Positions 18,324 through 30,153 of a stretch of 64,000 nt of DNA are shown here, in pieces. The notes below the pieces were generated by a model. It saw only the letters and a program-made list of their open reading frames with translations. It did not search any database and was not told the origin of the DNA. Source of the DNA: Rhizobiales bacterium YIM 77505 (GTDB lineage Bacteria; Pseudomonadota; Alphaproteobacteria; Rhizobiales; Beijerinckiaceae); contig JQNH01000001.1 of NCBI GenBank assembly GCA_000745135.1, positions 992,001 through 1,056,000 on the forward strand, in the 5' to 3' direction. Position numbers and translations under genes: made by a program. Each line of letters starts with the position of its first letter. Position 1 is the stretch's first letter.

Positions 18324-19553
18324 ATGAACGACGAACACGCTGCCCGCCGCGAGATCATCCTCATCAACGCCGCCCATACCCTGACGCATTACTCGCTCCT
18401 CATCCTGCCGACCGCGGTGCTTGCCATGGCGCGCCCTGGCGGTCCCTTCGGCGCCGAGTACGGCCCCATCGTCGCCCTGGCGACGGGCATGTTCGTACTC
18501 TATGGCGTCGGCTCCCTGCCGCAGGGTTGGCTCGCCGCGCGCTTCGGGCGCCACGCGGTGATGAGCGCCTTCTTTTTCGGCACCGGGCTGTCGCTCGCGG
18601 CAGCCGCCTTTGCAGCCTCACCCCTGATGCTGGCCGTGGCGCTTTCCGCCGCAGGTCTCTTTGCCGCCATCTACCATCCGATCGGCACGGCGATGCTGGT
18701 CGACGCCGCCGGGGCGCGGGTCGGGCGGGCGCTGGGCATCAATGGCGTGTTCGGCAATTTCGGGGTGGCGCTGGCACCGGTGGTCACTGCCTTCCTCGCC
18801 CAGCATTTCGGCTGGGAGACGGCCTTCCTGATGCCCGGCTTCGTCTGTGTTGCCCTTGGCATCGTCTGGCTGCGCATGCCGACCGTGGCCGCAGGCGGGC
18901 AGGGGGCAGCGCGTCCCTTCCCGCCGATCCCGGCCGCCGTGGTCCGCCATGCGGTGATCGTGCTCCTGCTGCTCGCAGCGACCGCAGGCCTCGTCTTCAA
19001 CGCCTATACGCTGCTGATCCCGAAGCTCATGCAGGAGCGGCTTGCGGGCGATCCGCGTCTCCTGCCGATCGTCGGGACGCTCGCCTTCCTCGTGACGCTC
19101 TGCGGGGCCGCGACGCAGTTCACCGTCGGACGGCTCATCGACCGCACGACGCTGAAGCGCATCTTCCTGCCGCTCTCCCTCATGTCGGTCCCGTCGATGT
19201 TCGCCCTGGCCTTCGCGGATGGCTGGCCGGTGCTGCTGCTCGCCGGTCTCGTCGCCGCGACGATCTTCGGCCAGGTCACGGTGAGCGAGACCATGACGGC
19301 GCGCTACATCTCGCCCGCGATGCGCGCCAAGATGTATTCCATCCGCTTCTTCGTCGCCTTCCTGGGAAGCTCGGCGGCGGCGCCCCTGGTCGGCTTCCTG
19401 CACGAGCGGACCGGCAATCTTTCCGCCGTGATCGCCACGCTCGCCTGCTTTGCCATGATCACGCTCGCCTGCGCCCTCTTCTTCCCCGACCGGCGCGAGG
19501 AGCTCGAGCCGGAGCTGTGGGCGAAGCATGCGCCCGCTGCGGCAGCGGAGTAG
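18324..19553 (+). CDS. MFS transporter
   Basis: 409 residues with about 12 membrane helices. ATG 18324 lies 43 bases after the epimerase stop, so it is probably the last gene of that operon. Helix 1 (INAAHTLTHYSLLILPTAVLAM) and the GWLAARFGRHAVMS loop mark an MFS carrier. Cotranscription suggests it imports the sugar or derivative degraded by the upstream enzymes. The fosmidomycin-resistance-like branch is again nearest by eye. Confidence 0.87.
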   Translation: MNDEHAARREIILINAAHTLTHYSLLILPTAVLAMARPGGPFGAEYGPIVALATGMFVLYGVGSLPQGWLAARFGRHAVMSAFFFGTGLSLAAAAFAASPLMLAVALSAAGLFAAIYHPIGTAMLVDAAGARVGRALGINGVFGNFGVALAPVVTAFLAQHFGWETAFLMPGFVCVALGIVWLRMPTVAAGGQGAARPFPPIPAAVVRHAVIVLLLLAATAGLVFNAYTLLIPKLMQERLAGDPRLLPIVGTLAFLVTLCGAATQFTVGRLIDRTTLKRIFLPLSLMSVPSMFALAFADGWPVLLLAGLVAATIFGQVTVSETMTARYISPAMRAKMYSIRFFVAFLGSSAAAPLVGFLHERTGNLSAVIATLACFAMITLACALFFPDRREELEPELWAKHAPAAAAE

Positions 19554-19607
19554 GGCAAATGTCCATTCCGGGGCCCGCCTTGCGGCCCCGGAACGATGGT
19601 GAAGGCG

Positions 19608-20285
19608 CTACGCCACCTTCTTTGAGGGCCAGCCGAGCGCCACAAGACGCGCCTTGGCGTGGTCGCGGATCTCGTCGCGCACGCCCTGGGGCAGGTCGGC
19701 GAGGAGCTTCTGCGTCTCGGCCGAGAGCATCAGATCGGTCACGGCGTTGATGGTCTTGGCCTTGTCGATCTTGCGCTTCAGCTCGGTCTCGACGCCCACC
19801 GCCACGCGCTCGACTTCGACCTCGACCTCCTCGGGGGTGAGCTTCGCCTTTGGCGCCTCCGCCTTGGGCTGAGGGGCCTCGGGAGCGTCGCGGCCCTGTT
19901 TGAACTCGTCCGCCTCCTCCTCGGAGTAGACGAGGCCGTGCAGCTCGATGAGCTTCAGGATGACGCGGTCCTTCGCCCGCTTCTCGGCCATGGCGTAGAC
20001 ATAGGCCGCTTGGCGGCCCGAGACGCGATAGTTCACCCCGATCAACGCCTCGCCGATGGACCACTCGACCCGGTCGCCCATGCGGCCGGTCACGAGGATC
20101 ACCGCCTCGTCCCGTTCGGCGCGGATGATCTGGGGCGGGTCGAAGGCGATCTTCGCCTGGGCGGCGATGCGCTCCAGCGCCTTGTGATAGATGACCGCCT
20201 GGCCCTGGACGCGCCACACATTGCCGGCGAAGGGTTCGCCGTATTTCGCCAGGATGTCGGCAATCTGCTTGTCTGCCGTGTTCAT
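19608..20285 (-). CDS. Conserved hypothetical; possible Rad52/Erf-type single-strand annealing fold
   Basis: 225 residues. The N-terminal half (residues 1-125) has a beta-hairpin-rich region ending in WSIGEALIGVNYRVSG, then a long helix, YAMAEKRAKDRVILKLIELHG. An Ala/Lys-rich helix following a strand pair and ending in a small residue is the pattern of the Rad52/Erf/Sak annealing core; phage-borne proteins with a similar block are familiar in alphaproteobacteria. This is inference, not proof. Residues 125-170 are an acidic Pro/Ala linker, and 170-225 a separate helical domain. It is divergent from an SOS-box gene. Confidence 0.4.
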   Translation of the reverse strand: MNTADKQIADILAKYGEPFAGNVWRVQGQAVIYHKALERIAAQAKIAFDPPQIIRAERDEAVILVTGRMGDRVEWSIGEALIGVNYRVSGRQAAYVYAMAEKRAKDRVILKLIELHGLVYSEEEADEFKQGRDAPEAPQPKAEAPKAKLTPEEVEVEVERVAVGVETELKRKIDKAKTINAVTDLMLSAETQKLLADLPQGVRDEIRDHAKARLVALGWPSKKVA

Positions 20286-20461
20286 TCGTCCGGTCCTGCT
20301 TCGGGCGCTTCAGGCGAAAGACCCATCACGCCTCGTTTCGTGAGGTTCGAATGTGGCGATTCAGGTCTGCACGAACAAGGACCTGAGTCATTTTGTCCGA
20401 CCGCATAAGTCCTTGCGAAATAAGGGACAATTACAGAGATCCGAGCCTTGGCTGCGTCAAT

Positions 20462-20476
20462 GTTCACTTTTTGTTC
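20462..20476 (+). promoter_or_regulatory. Predicted LexA box (SOS operator)
   Basis: GTTC-N7-GTTC, read as GTTCACTTTTTGTTC, is the exact alphaproteobacterial LexA consensus. It lies 11 bases before a GGAGGT-preceded ATG at 20487 and within the divergent spacer of the annealing-like gene. No other perfect copy was noticed near recJ. Confidence 0.6.
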
Positions 20477-20561
20477 TGGAGGTGGTATGGAGCCTCATCG
20501 ACGGGCAGCAGGGCCGTCCGGAGGCGCCCTCCGCCGGCCCGCCGTTTGCAGGACCTTGCTG

Positions 20562-21209
20562 ATGACCGCACCCGCGATCGCCGCACAAGCCGCGGCTCGG
20601 GCAAAACCCGGCTCCCTGTCGCGCCGCCTCGTTCGCCGCAAGGTGGCCGCCGCGTCGCCCTCGCGGGAGACGCTTGCGGCCGAGTTCCTGGCCTTGTGCG
20701 AGCTCGATCCAGGCGTGGACGCCGTCGAGGCCGGCGGCGTCGCGACATTGATCATCGGCGAGGAGGCGGTCTCGCACGAGGTCGACTTCGCCGTGATCCG
20801 CCAGGGCGTGAAAAGCCTCGTGGACATCGTCGCCGATGCTGATCTTCCCCATCATCCTCTGGCCGCCGCCCTCGTGGCGGGAGATCTGCGCACGGTCGAC
20901 GGGCACTCCTTCGCGGTCGAGACCTCGGCGACCATCCGGGCCGAGCCCCGCTACACGACGATGAAGCTCATCCTCGCCTGTCGCCGCACCCTGGTCTCGG
21001 CGGGGGACCGCGTGCGCATCCTGCACCATCTGAGCGAGAGCGGCACGGCTCCCCTCGTCGAGTGCGCGGCCGTGGTCCAGAATGCCCCGGACGGGGTGGC
21101 GGCGGTTCTGGCGCTGGTGCTCGAGGGTCTGATCGAGATGGACATCACCCGCCCGATCCTGCCCGAAACGCCGCTTCGCCGCCGCAAGCTTCCTCGGCCG
21201 GAGACTTGA
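20562..21209 (+). CDS. Hypothetical protein with possible endonuclease-like N-domain and winged-helix C-domain
   Basis: 215 residues from ATG 20562 (AGGA 8 bases upstream). An alternative ATG at 20487 follows a GGAGGT just 3 bases away; it would add 25 residues that look non-coding. Residues 65-110 read like a restriction-endonuclease-type core (EVDFAVIRQGVKSLVDIV). The last 70 residues (RVRILHHLSESGTAPLVECAAVV) look like a winged helix. Neither is certain. A perfect LexA box lies directly upstream, so SOS induction is expected. recJ follows on the same strand after 170 bases. Confidence 0.6.
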   Translation: MTAPAIAAQAAARAKPGSLSRRLVRRKVAAASPSRETLAAEFLALCELDPGVDAVEAGGVATLIIGEEAVSHEVDFAVIRQGVKSLVDIVADADLPHHPLAAALVAGDLRTVDGHSFAVETSATIRAEPRYTTMKLILACRRTLVSAGDRVRILHHLSESGTAPLVECAAVVQNAPDGVAAVLALVLEGLIEMDITRPILPETPLRRRKLPRPET

Positions 21210-21379
21210 GGATCGCTTGTCATGCCGGGCTGGCCACCGGTCTCGAACGGGGCGGCGGCCTCATCCGAGTGCGCCATCGGCCGGATCGCTCAGCCTGCCT
21301 GTGCGGGCGGTACGTGCCGCGACAATAGAGCTGGGGATGGGCCGTGACCGCCGATTCCGTTGGCGGCTAGACTCGCCTC

Positions 21380-23191
21380 GTGTCCGAATCAGCTCTTCTG
21401 GCCCGTGAACGCCCCGTCCTCGCCGTGCGCCGCTCGGCGCTCGGCCGGGCGTGGCGGGAGCGCTGCGATCCGTCGCAAGCGGCGATCGCCGTCGCGATCG
21501 CCCAGACCCATGGGGTGCCGGACGTGCTCGCCCGGGTCCTGGCCGGCCGCGGCATCGGCCTACGCGATGTTCCCACCTATCTGGCGCCGCGCCTGCGCGA
21601 CCTCATGCCCGAGCCTTTCGCGCTGCGCGATATGGAAGGGGCGGCCCTGCGCCTGGCGGATGCGGTCCAACGGCGCGAGACCATCGCCATCTTCGGCGAT
21701 TACGACGTGGACGGCGCCTGCAGCGCCGCGCTCCTGGCCGAGTTCCTGCGCGCCACGGGGACGCCTTGCCTGATCCATATTCCCGACCGGATCACGGAAG
21801 GCTATGGCCCCAATGCCGAAGCAGTGCGTCGCCTGGCCGAGCAGGGCGCGCGCCTCCTCGTCACCGTCGATTGCGGCACCGCGAGCCACGAGCCGTTGAC
21901 CGTCGCCGAGCGGCTCGGGCTCGACGTCGTCGTGCTCGACCATCATCAGGCGCCTGACGCGCTGCCCGCGGCGCTTGCCGTCGTCAATCCCAACCGCCAG
22001 GACGACCTGTCAGGCCTTGGACATCTGTGCGCGGCAGGGGTGGTGTTCCTGGCCCTCGTGGCGCTGAACCGGGAGCTGCGCCGGCGCGGCTTCTGGACGG
22101 GCCGCCCCGAGCCGGATCTTCTCGCGAGCCTCGACCTTGTGGCCCTTGCCACCGTAGCCGACGTCGTTCCGCTCGTGGGTCTCAACCGCGCCTATGTGCG
22201 TCAGGGACTGGTCGTCATGCGCAGCCGGCGGCGCATCGGCCTGGCGGCGCTCCTCGATGCGGCTGGCCTCTCCCAGCCGCCGGAATGCTGGCACCTCGGC
22301 TTCCTCCTCGGGCCGCGCATCAACGCCGGCGGGCGGATCGGCAATGCGGCGCTCGGCGCCACGCTTCTCTTGTCGGTCGACCCTGCCGAGGCGGCCCGTC
22401 TTGCCGCCGAACTCGACCGTCTCAATCGCGAGCGCCAGGACATCGAGAAGGCAGCCCTGGCCGAGGCCGAGGCGCAGGCCTCGCGGCTCCTCGACCGCGA
22501 TCCCCAGGCTCCCGTCCTGGTGACCTTCTCGCCCGGATGGCACCCCGGGATCGTCGGCCTCGTGGCCGGGCGGCTGAAGGAGAAATTCAACCGCCCGGCT
22601 TTCGCACTGGCTGTGCAGGAGGATGGGAGCGCCATCGGTTCGGGGCGCTCGGTGGCGGGCGTCGATCTTGGACGGGCGGTGCGGGCGGCGGTGGATGGTG
22701 GCCTTGCCCTCAAGGGCGGAGGTCACGCCATGGCCGCCGGCGTCACGGTCGCTGCGGAGGGAGTCGAGCGGTTTGCGGCCTTCCTCACGGCCCGCCTCGC
22801 CGACGCGGTGGCCGAGGCGTGCCGGGCCGACGATCTCCTGATCGATGCCGCGCTGACCGCTGGCGGCGCCCGCCCCGAGATCGTCGCGGCGATCGAGCGC
22901 GCGGGCCCTTTCGGATCGGGCCAGCCGGAACCGGTATTCGCCTTCCCGGCCCACCGGGTCGTTGACGTGAAGGAGGTGGGGGCCGCTCACATGCGCCTGC
23001 GCTTGCGCGGCGGCGATGGATCGATGGTGAGCGCGGTCGCGTTCCGGGCCGTGGGCCAGCCGCTCGGACGGACCATGACGCGAGCGCTCGGCGCCGAGCT
23101 GCATGTCGCCGGCACCTTGTGCCTCGACCGCTACGGCGGCGGCGAGCGGGTCGAGATCCGCATCAAGGACGTCGCCCTCCCGGAGAGTTAG
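21380..23191 (+). CDS. recJ: Single-stranded-DNA-specific exonuclease RecJ
   Basis: 603 residues from GTG 21380. It has DHH-family metal-site motifs in order: DYDVDGACS at 107-115, VDCGTAS at 163-169, DHHQAPD at 187-193. The later DHHA1 region has LKGGGHAMAAGVTV and the C-terminal OB-type segment is present. Length is normal. RecJ degrades 5' ends of ssDNA in RecF-pathway recombination and mismatch and base-excision repair. It stands alone with a 170-base upstream spacer lacking a LexA box. Confidence 0.95.
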   Translation: MSESALLARERPVLAVRRSALGRAWRERCDPSQAAIAVAIAQTHGVPDVLARVLAGRGIGLRDVPTYLAPRLRDLMPEPFALRDMEGAALRLADAVQRRETIAIFGDYDVDGACSAALLAEFLRATGTPCLIHIPDRITEGYGPNAEAVRRLAEQGARLLVTVDCGTASHEPLTVAERLGLDVVVLDHHQAPDALPAALAVVNPNRQDDLSGLGHLCAAGVVFLALVALNRELRRRGFWTGRPEPDLLASLDLVALATVADVVPLVGLNRAYVRQGLVVMRSRRRIGLAALLDAAGLSQPPECWHLGFLLGPRINAGGRIGNAALGATLLLSVDPAEAARLAAELDRLNRERQDIEKAALAEAEAQASRLLDRDPQAPVLVTFSPGWHPGIVGLVAGRLKEKFNRPAFALAVQEDGSAIGSGRSVAGVDLGRAVRAAVDGGLALKGGGHAMAAGVTVAAEGVERFAAFLTARLADAVAEACRADDLLIDAALTAGGARPEIVAAIERAGPFGSGQPEPVFAFPAHRVVDVKEVGAAHMRLRLRGGDGSMVSAVAFRAVGQPLGRTMTRALGAELHVAGTLCLDRYGGGERVEIRIKDVALPES

Positions 23192-23424
23192 CGCCAGCCC
23201 AATCGGACAGGCGCATGTCCTTTCCTTCTCTGCCCGGGTGGGGCATTGAGGACAGACGTAAGCGCCAGGACTTGGCGCGCAGCAGACGGTATAGCGAGCG
23301 ACAGAGAGAGCCGCTGTCGCGGGAAGTTTGCGCTCACCCTCCCGGACAGCCTTCCACTTCTCCCGGACGAAGTCCGGGTCCAGTCCAGACGTCCGGTAGA
23401 GGGCGGGAGGGGTTCAGCTGCGAA

Positions 23425-23458
23425 CCTTCCTGCCACCCTCCACCTCTTTCCCGGATGC
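23425..23458 (-). repeat. Dispersed repeat, copy 2 (inverted relative to 17231-17264)
   Basis: Contains CACCCTCCACC followed by TCTTTCCCGGATGC. The minus strand matches 17231-17264. Both copies lie upstream of the first coding base of a gene, in spacers over 250 bases. Confidence 0.6.
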
Positions 23459-23497
23459 GTGGAGCGCCTGAAAGGCACGGAACGCAGTTTGGGGCCA

Positions 23498-23525
23498 GCG
23501 CAAGAACTTGCCGCGAAGCGGCGCG
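23498..23525 (+). repeat. Dispersed repeat, second block, copy 2
   Basis: Direct match to 17367-17394, differing at only a few positions. The distance from the first block is shorter here (about 40 bases) than in copy 1 (about 100 bases) and the first block is inverted, so the pair is a mosaic rather than one rigid unit. Confidence 0.55.
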
Positions 23526-23573
23526 GCTGACCGACGGCACCATCGTGGCCGCCACATTTCGCTTGCGCCCCTT

Positions 23574-23598
23574 ATCACATAAAGATATGTTTATATCT
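23574..23598. promoter_or_regulatory. Predicted SahR operator
   Basis: AT-rich island in a GC-rich spacer. AGATAT (23583-23588) - N4 - ATATCT (23593-23598) is a perfect inverted repeat, overlapped by a second dyad, ATAAA-N6-TTTAT (23579-23594). It lies 18 bases before the sahR start. ArsR-type SahR regulators are known to bind AT-rich inverted repeats at SAM-cycle genes, so autoregulation of sahR-metF and possibly metH is expected. Confidence 0.6.
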
Positions 23599-23615
23599 CT
23601 TTCAGAGGTGGCCGG

Positions 23616-24623
23616 ATGGAAGCGACGCATGCCAGCTTCAGCGAAGCGCTCGAAGCGCTGAAGGCCGCCGCCGAGGAGACCCGCCTGCGCATCCTGGCGC
23701 TGCTGGCCCAGGGTGAACTCTCCGTATCGGACCTCACCGAAATTCTCGGGCAGTCGCAGCCGCGCATCTCCCGGCATCTCAAGCTTTTGGTCGAGGCCGA
23801 GCTGGTGGAGCGTCATCGCGAGGGCGCCTGGGCCTTCTTTCGACTGGCCGAAACCGGTGCAGCGCGGCTGATCCGGCCGGTAATCGAGACTCTCGACCGC
23901 GACGATCCGCATCTGTTCGCCGATCGGACCCGGTTGGCGGCCGTCAGGCGCCAGCGCGCGCAAGCCGCGCAGAGCTTCTTTGCGCGGCTTGCGCCGCAAT
24001 GGGACCGGTTGCGCTCGCTCCACGCGCCGGAGGCGGTCGTCGAGGCCGCGGTGCTCGAGGCGCTCGGAGGCAAGCCGGTGCGCAACCTTCTCGACCTCGG
24101 CACCGGCACCGGCCGCATGCTGCAGCTTTTGGGGTCGCGCGCCATTCGCGCTGTCGGGCTCGACGCCAGCCATGCCATGCTGTCCGTCGCCCGCGCCAAT
24201 CTGGAAAAGGCCGGGCTGACCCGCATCGAACTGCGGCAGGGCGATATTTATGCGCCGCCCTTCCCGCGCAACACGTTCGACCTCATCGTCGTCCACCAGG
24301 TTCTGCACTATCTCGACGATCCCGCCCGCGCCCTGCGCGAGGCGGCGCAGCTTCTGTGTCCTGGCGGGCGCGTTCTCATCGTCGATTTCGCTCCGCACAA
24401 CCTCGAATTCCTGCGCGAGACCCAGGCGCATCGGCGCCTCGGCTTCTCGACGGAGCAGATGAAAGCTTGGCTCACCGAGGCTGGGCTCGATTGTGCGTGC
24501 GCCCGCGAGATTGCGCCACCGCAGGGGGGCGAGAACCAGCTGACGGTTTCGCTATGGCTCGGCGAAGACCGTCGCACCCTCACCGATTGGCCATTGGCTG
24601 CGCCGAACCGCGAGGTCGCTTGA
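23616..24623 (+). CDS. sahR: SahR-type ArsR regulator with SAM-methyltransferase-like sensor domain
   Basis: 335 residues. Residues 1-95 are an ArsR winged helix (EETRLRILALLAQGELSVSD, then SQPRISRHLKLL) without metal-binding Cys. Residues 130-330 form a class I methyltransferase fold with LLDLGTGTGRML and VLHYLDDP. SahR proteins are established SAH-sensing repressors of the SAM cycle in Proteobacteria whose sensor is methylase-related. The adjoining metF (overlapping TGATG) and metH fit that core regulon. SAH release should derepress the genes. Confidence 0.85.
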   Translation: MEATHASFSEALEALKAAAEETRLRILALLAQGELSVSDLTEILGQSQPRISRHLKLLVEAELVERHREGAWAFFRLAETGAARLIRPVIETLDRDDPHLFADRTRLAAVRRQRAQAAQSFFARLAPQWDRLRSLHAPEAVVEAAVLEALGGKPVRNLLDLGTGTGRMLQLLGSRAIRAVGLDASHAMLSVARANLEKAGLTRIELRQGDIYAPPFPRNTFDLIVVHQVLHYLDDPARALREAAQLLCPGGRVLIVDFAPHNLEFLRETQAHRRLGFSTEQMKAWLTEAGLDCACAREIAPPQGGENQLTVSLWLGEDRRTLTDWPLAAPNREVA

Positions 24624-25534
24624 TGCTCTCCGCCTTCCGTCCGAGCCGGCACGGCTCCGGCCGCATCCGTGTCTCCTTCGAGTTCTTCCCGCCGAAGACT
24701 CCCGACATGGAGGTGACGCTCTGGAAATCGATCGAGCGCCTCGCGCCACTGAGCCCCAGCTTCGTTTCGGTCACCTACGGAGCCGGCGGCTCGACGCGCG
24801 AGCGCACGCACAATACTGTGGCGCGCATCCTCCGGGAGACGTCGCTCAAGCCGGCCGCCCATCTCACCTGCGTGGCCGCGACGAGGGAGGAAGTGGACGA
24901 GGTCGTACGCGCCTATTGGGAGATCGGCGTTCGCCACATCGTCGCCCTGCGCGGAGATCCCGTAGGCGGCGTCGGGGCGCGCTATGAGCCGCATCCCGGC
25001 GGCTACGTCCAGGTCTGCGATCTGGTGAAGGGCATCAAGGCGATCGGGGATTTCGAGGTATCGGTATCGGCCTATCCGGAGAAGCATCCCGAGGCCGCCT
25101 CCCTCGATGCCGACATCGACGCCCTCAAGGCGAAGGTGGACTGCGGTGCCGACCGCGCCATCACCCAGTTCTTCTTCGACAACGACCTTTATTTTCGCTA
25201 CGTGGACCGCGTTCGCGCCAGGGGCATCACCATTCCGATCGTGCCCGGCATCCTGCCCGTGCAGAACTTTCGGCAGGCGGCCAATTTCGCCGCAAGGGCC
25301 GGCGCCAGCGTGCCGGAATGGCTCGCCGCCCGCTTCGAGGGGCTCGACGAAGACATCGAAACGCGCCGGCTCATCGCGGCGGCGGTGGCGGCCGAGCAGG
25401 TCATCGATCTCGTCGACCGCGGCGTCTCCGATTTCCACTTCTACACCATGAACCGCGCCGACCTCGTCTACGCCATCTGCCACCTGCTCGGCCTGAGGCC
25501 GCAAGGAGCAGCGGCGGAGAGGGCGGCGGCCTAG
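24623..25534 (+). CDS. metF: Methylenetetrahydrofolate reductase
   Basis: 303 residues from ATG 24623, which overlaps the sahR stop. It makes 5-methyl-THF for methionine synthase. The N-terminal SFEFFPPKT contains the family's catalytic Glu. SVTYGAGGSTRERT, VALRGDP and ITQFFFDND follow as FAD and folate landmarks. The length is that of bacterial MetF. Translational coupling to sahR implies joint control. Confidence 0.96.
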   Translation: MLSAFRPSRHGSGRIRVSFEFFPPKTPDMEVTLWKSIERLAPLSPSFVSVTYGAGGSTRERTHNTVARILRETSLKPAAHLTCVAATREEVDEVVRAYWEIGVRHIVALRGDPVGGVGARYEPHPGGYVQVCDLVKGIKAIGDFEVSVSAYPEKHPEAASLDADIDALKAKVDCGADRAITQFFFDNDLYFRYVDRVRARGITIPIVPGILPVQNFRQAANFAARAGASVPEWLAARFEGLDEDIETRRLIAAAVAAEQVIDLVDRGVSDFHFYTMNRADLVYAICHLLGLRPQGAAAERAAA

Positions 25535-25628
25535 CCGCGGATTGCGAAGAAACAACCCACGTCGGGCCCGTCGTGGGTCGGGGCTCCGCCCTTCGGGCGC
25601 TCCGCAATGACAGAGGAACAGTGGCGTA
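25535..25628 (+). other. metF-metH spacer with two hairpins
   Basis: ACCCACG ... CGTGGGT (about 25556-25579) forms a 7-bp stem around a GC loop. CGCCC-TTC-GGGCG follows at about 25588-25600. No T run follows either, so readthrough into metH is likely. No known SAM or SAH riboswitch core was recognised. Confidence 0.4.
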
Positions 25629-29381
<3,753 letters not shown>

Positions 29382-29423
29382 GTTCTCATCCGCGGTGGAG
29401 CCTGCAATCTGAGGGTTCCCGCG

Positions 29424-29812
29424 TCAGGCAACCACGAGGCCGAGATGGGTCGCCATCGGTTCGAAATCATGGTCGTCATGCAGGAGCGAATGGCCGCGCT
29501 CCAGGCAGAAGGTTCCAATGATCAGATCGATGGTCTTGCGGATGGTCGCCCGGCGCTGCCGTAGCTCCCTATGATGGCGTGCCGCGCGGACGGCGAGATG
29601 CTCGTCGAGCATTCGCTCGATCCGGAACTGCCTCAAGTTCCGTTCGATCCGGGCGGCATACGTTTCGTCGCGCGCGCCTGCAGCACCTCGAGAAGAATCA
29701 GGTCCCCGACGACAATCTCGTCCGGCCACTCAATGGCTCTCAGCTTCCGGACCGGCTCTGTTTCTTGTCCTCGAAGGTGGGCGATCCAGACCGACGAGTC
29801 GACCACGATCAT
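29424..29812 (-). pseudogene. vapC-like PIN toxin, frameshifted
   Basis: From ATG 29812 the frame reads MIVVDSSVWIAHLRGQE, a classical PIN start, to DLILLEVLQ. A GC run (GGCGCGCGCG) then lacks one base: the frame continues as ARATK and soon stops. The rest of the PIN domain (GARDE, ARIERNLRQFRI, KTIDLIIGTFC, LLHDDHDFEPM) is in another frame, ending at 29424. Joined, the parts give a normal PIN protein of about 130 residues. A sequencing error cannot be excluded, but the antitoxin gene is also broken. Confidence 0.85.
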
Positions 29813-29833
29813 CGCCGGCGCCCTCCGCGGAGG

Positions 29834-30046
29834 TCAGCGTGCGCAGCTGTCCGCCCGGCCCTCCCGAATGGAATCGAGATCGCCGTCCCAGCCGAGGCCT
29901 GCCAAATCGGCAATGGCTTTCTTCTGTCGGTGCTGGCGCACCAGACGGCGTAGCGCCTCCTCGACGGTCGCCTTCTTGGTGGAAAGGCCGTAGGCCGCCA
30001 TCGCCTAAGCCAGCAGTTCATCGTCGACGGCGATATTGGTGCGCAT
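29834..30046 (-). pseudogene. vapB-like antitoxin with premature stop codon
   Basis: ATG 30046 gives MRTNIAVDDELLA, the ribbon-helix-helix start of a VapB family. A TAG at codon 14 (30007-30005) replaces a coding triplet. Beyond it the same frame continues as AMAAYGLSTKKATVEEALRRL and GLGWDGDLDSIR, the known family pattern, to TGA at 29834. An ATG right after the stop could make a 55-residue product lacking the DNA-binding strand. It lies 21 bases before the toxin start. Confidence 0.85.
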
Positions 30047-30057
30047 GGGCGACGCGA

Positions 30058-30087
30058 ATGTGTATCTCGCCTGAGATCCATACACAT
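30058..30087. promoter_or_regulatory. Palindromic operator of the decayed vapBC pair
   Basis: ATGTGTAT-N14-ATACACAT, a perfect 8-bp inverted repeat with centres 22 bp apart, starts 12 bases upstream of the antitoxin ATG. Type II antitoxins bind such repeats to autoregulate. It is intact although both genes are disrupted. Confidence 0.6.
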
Positions 30088-30153
30088 CACGCCTCAATGC
30101 AAGCGCGATCGCCTGGATCCGTTCGCAGCTCCGAACACGTCAGGCGATCTCAC

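Larger units (their letters stand above)
23192..23615. other. Intergenic region (424 bp) with repeats and the sahR operator
   Basis: No credible gene is seen. It contains two repeat blocks (23425-23458 and 23498-23525) that also occur before the 17417 gene, and palindromic fragments such as TCCCGGAC/GTCCGG. It ends in an AT-rich operator/promoter at 23574-23598. The remainder is GC-rich filler without T-run terminators. Confidence 0.5.

Noticed and set aside
25535-25628. Possible SAM or SAH riboswitch before metH
   Set aside because: The hairpins do not show a recognisable SAM-II, SAM-V or SAH aptamer core, and there is no expression platform.
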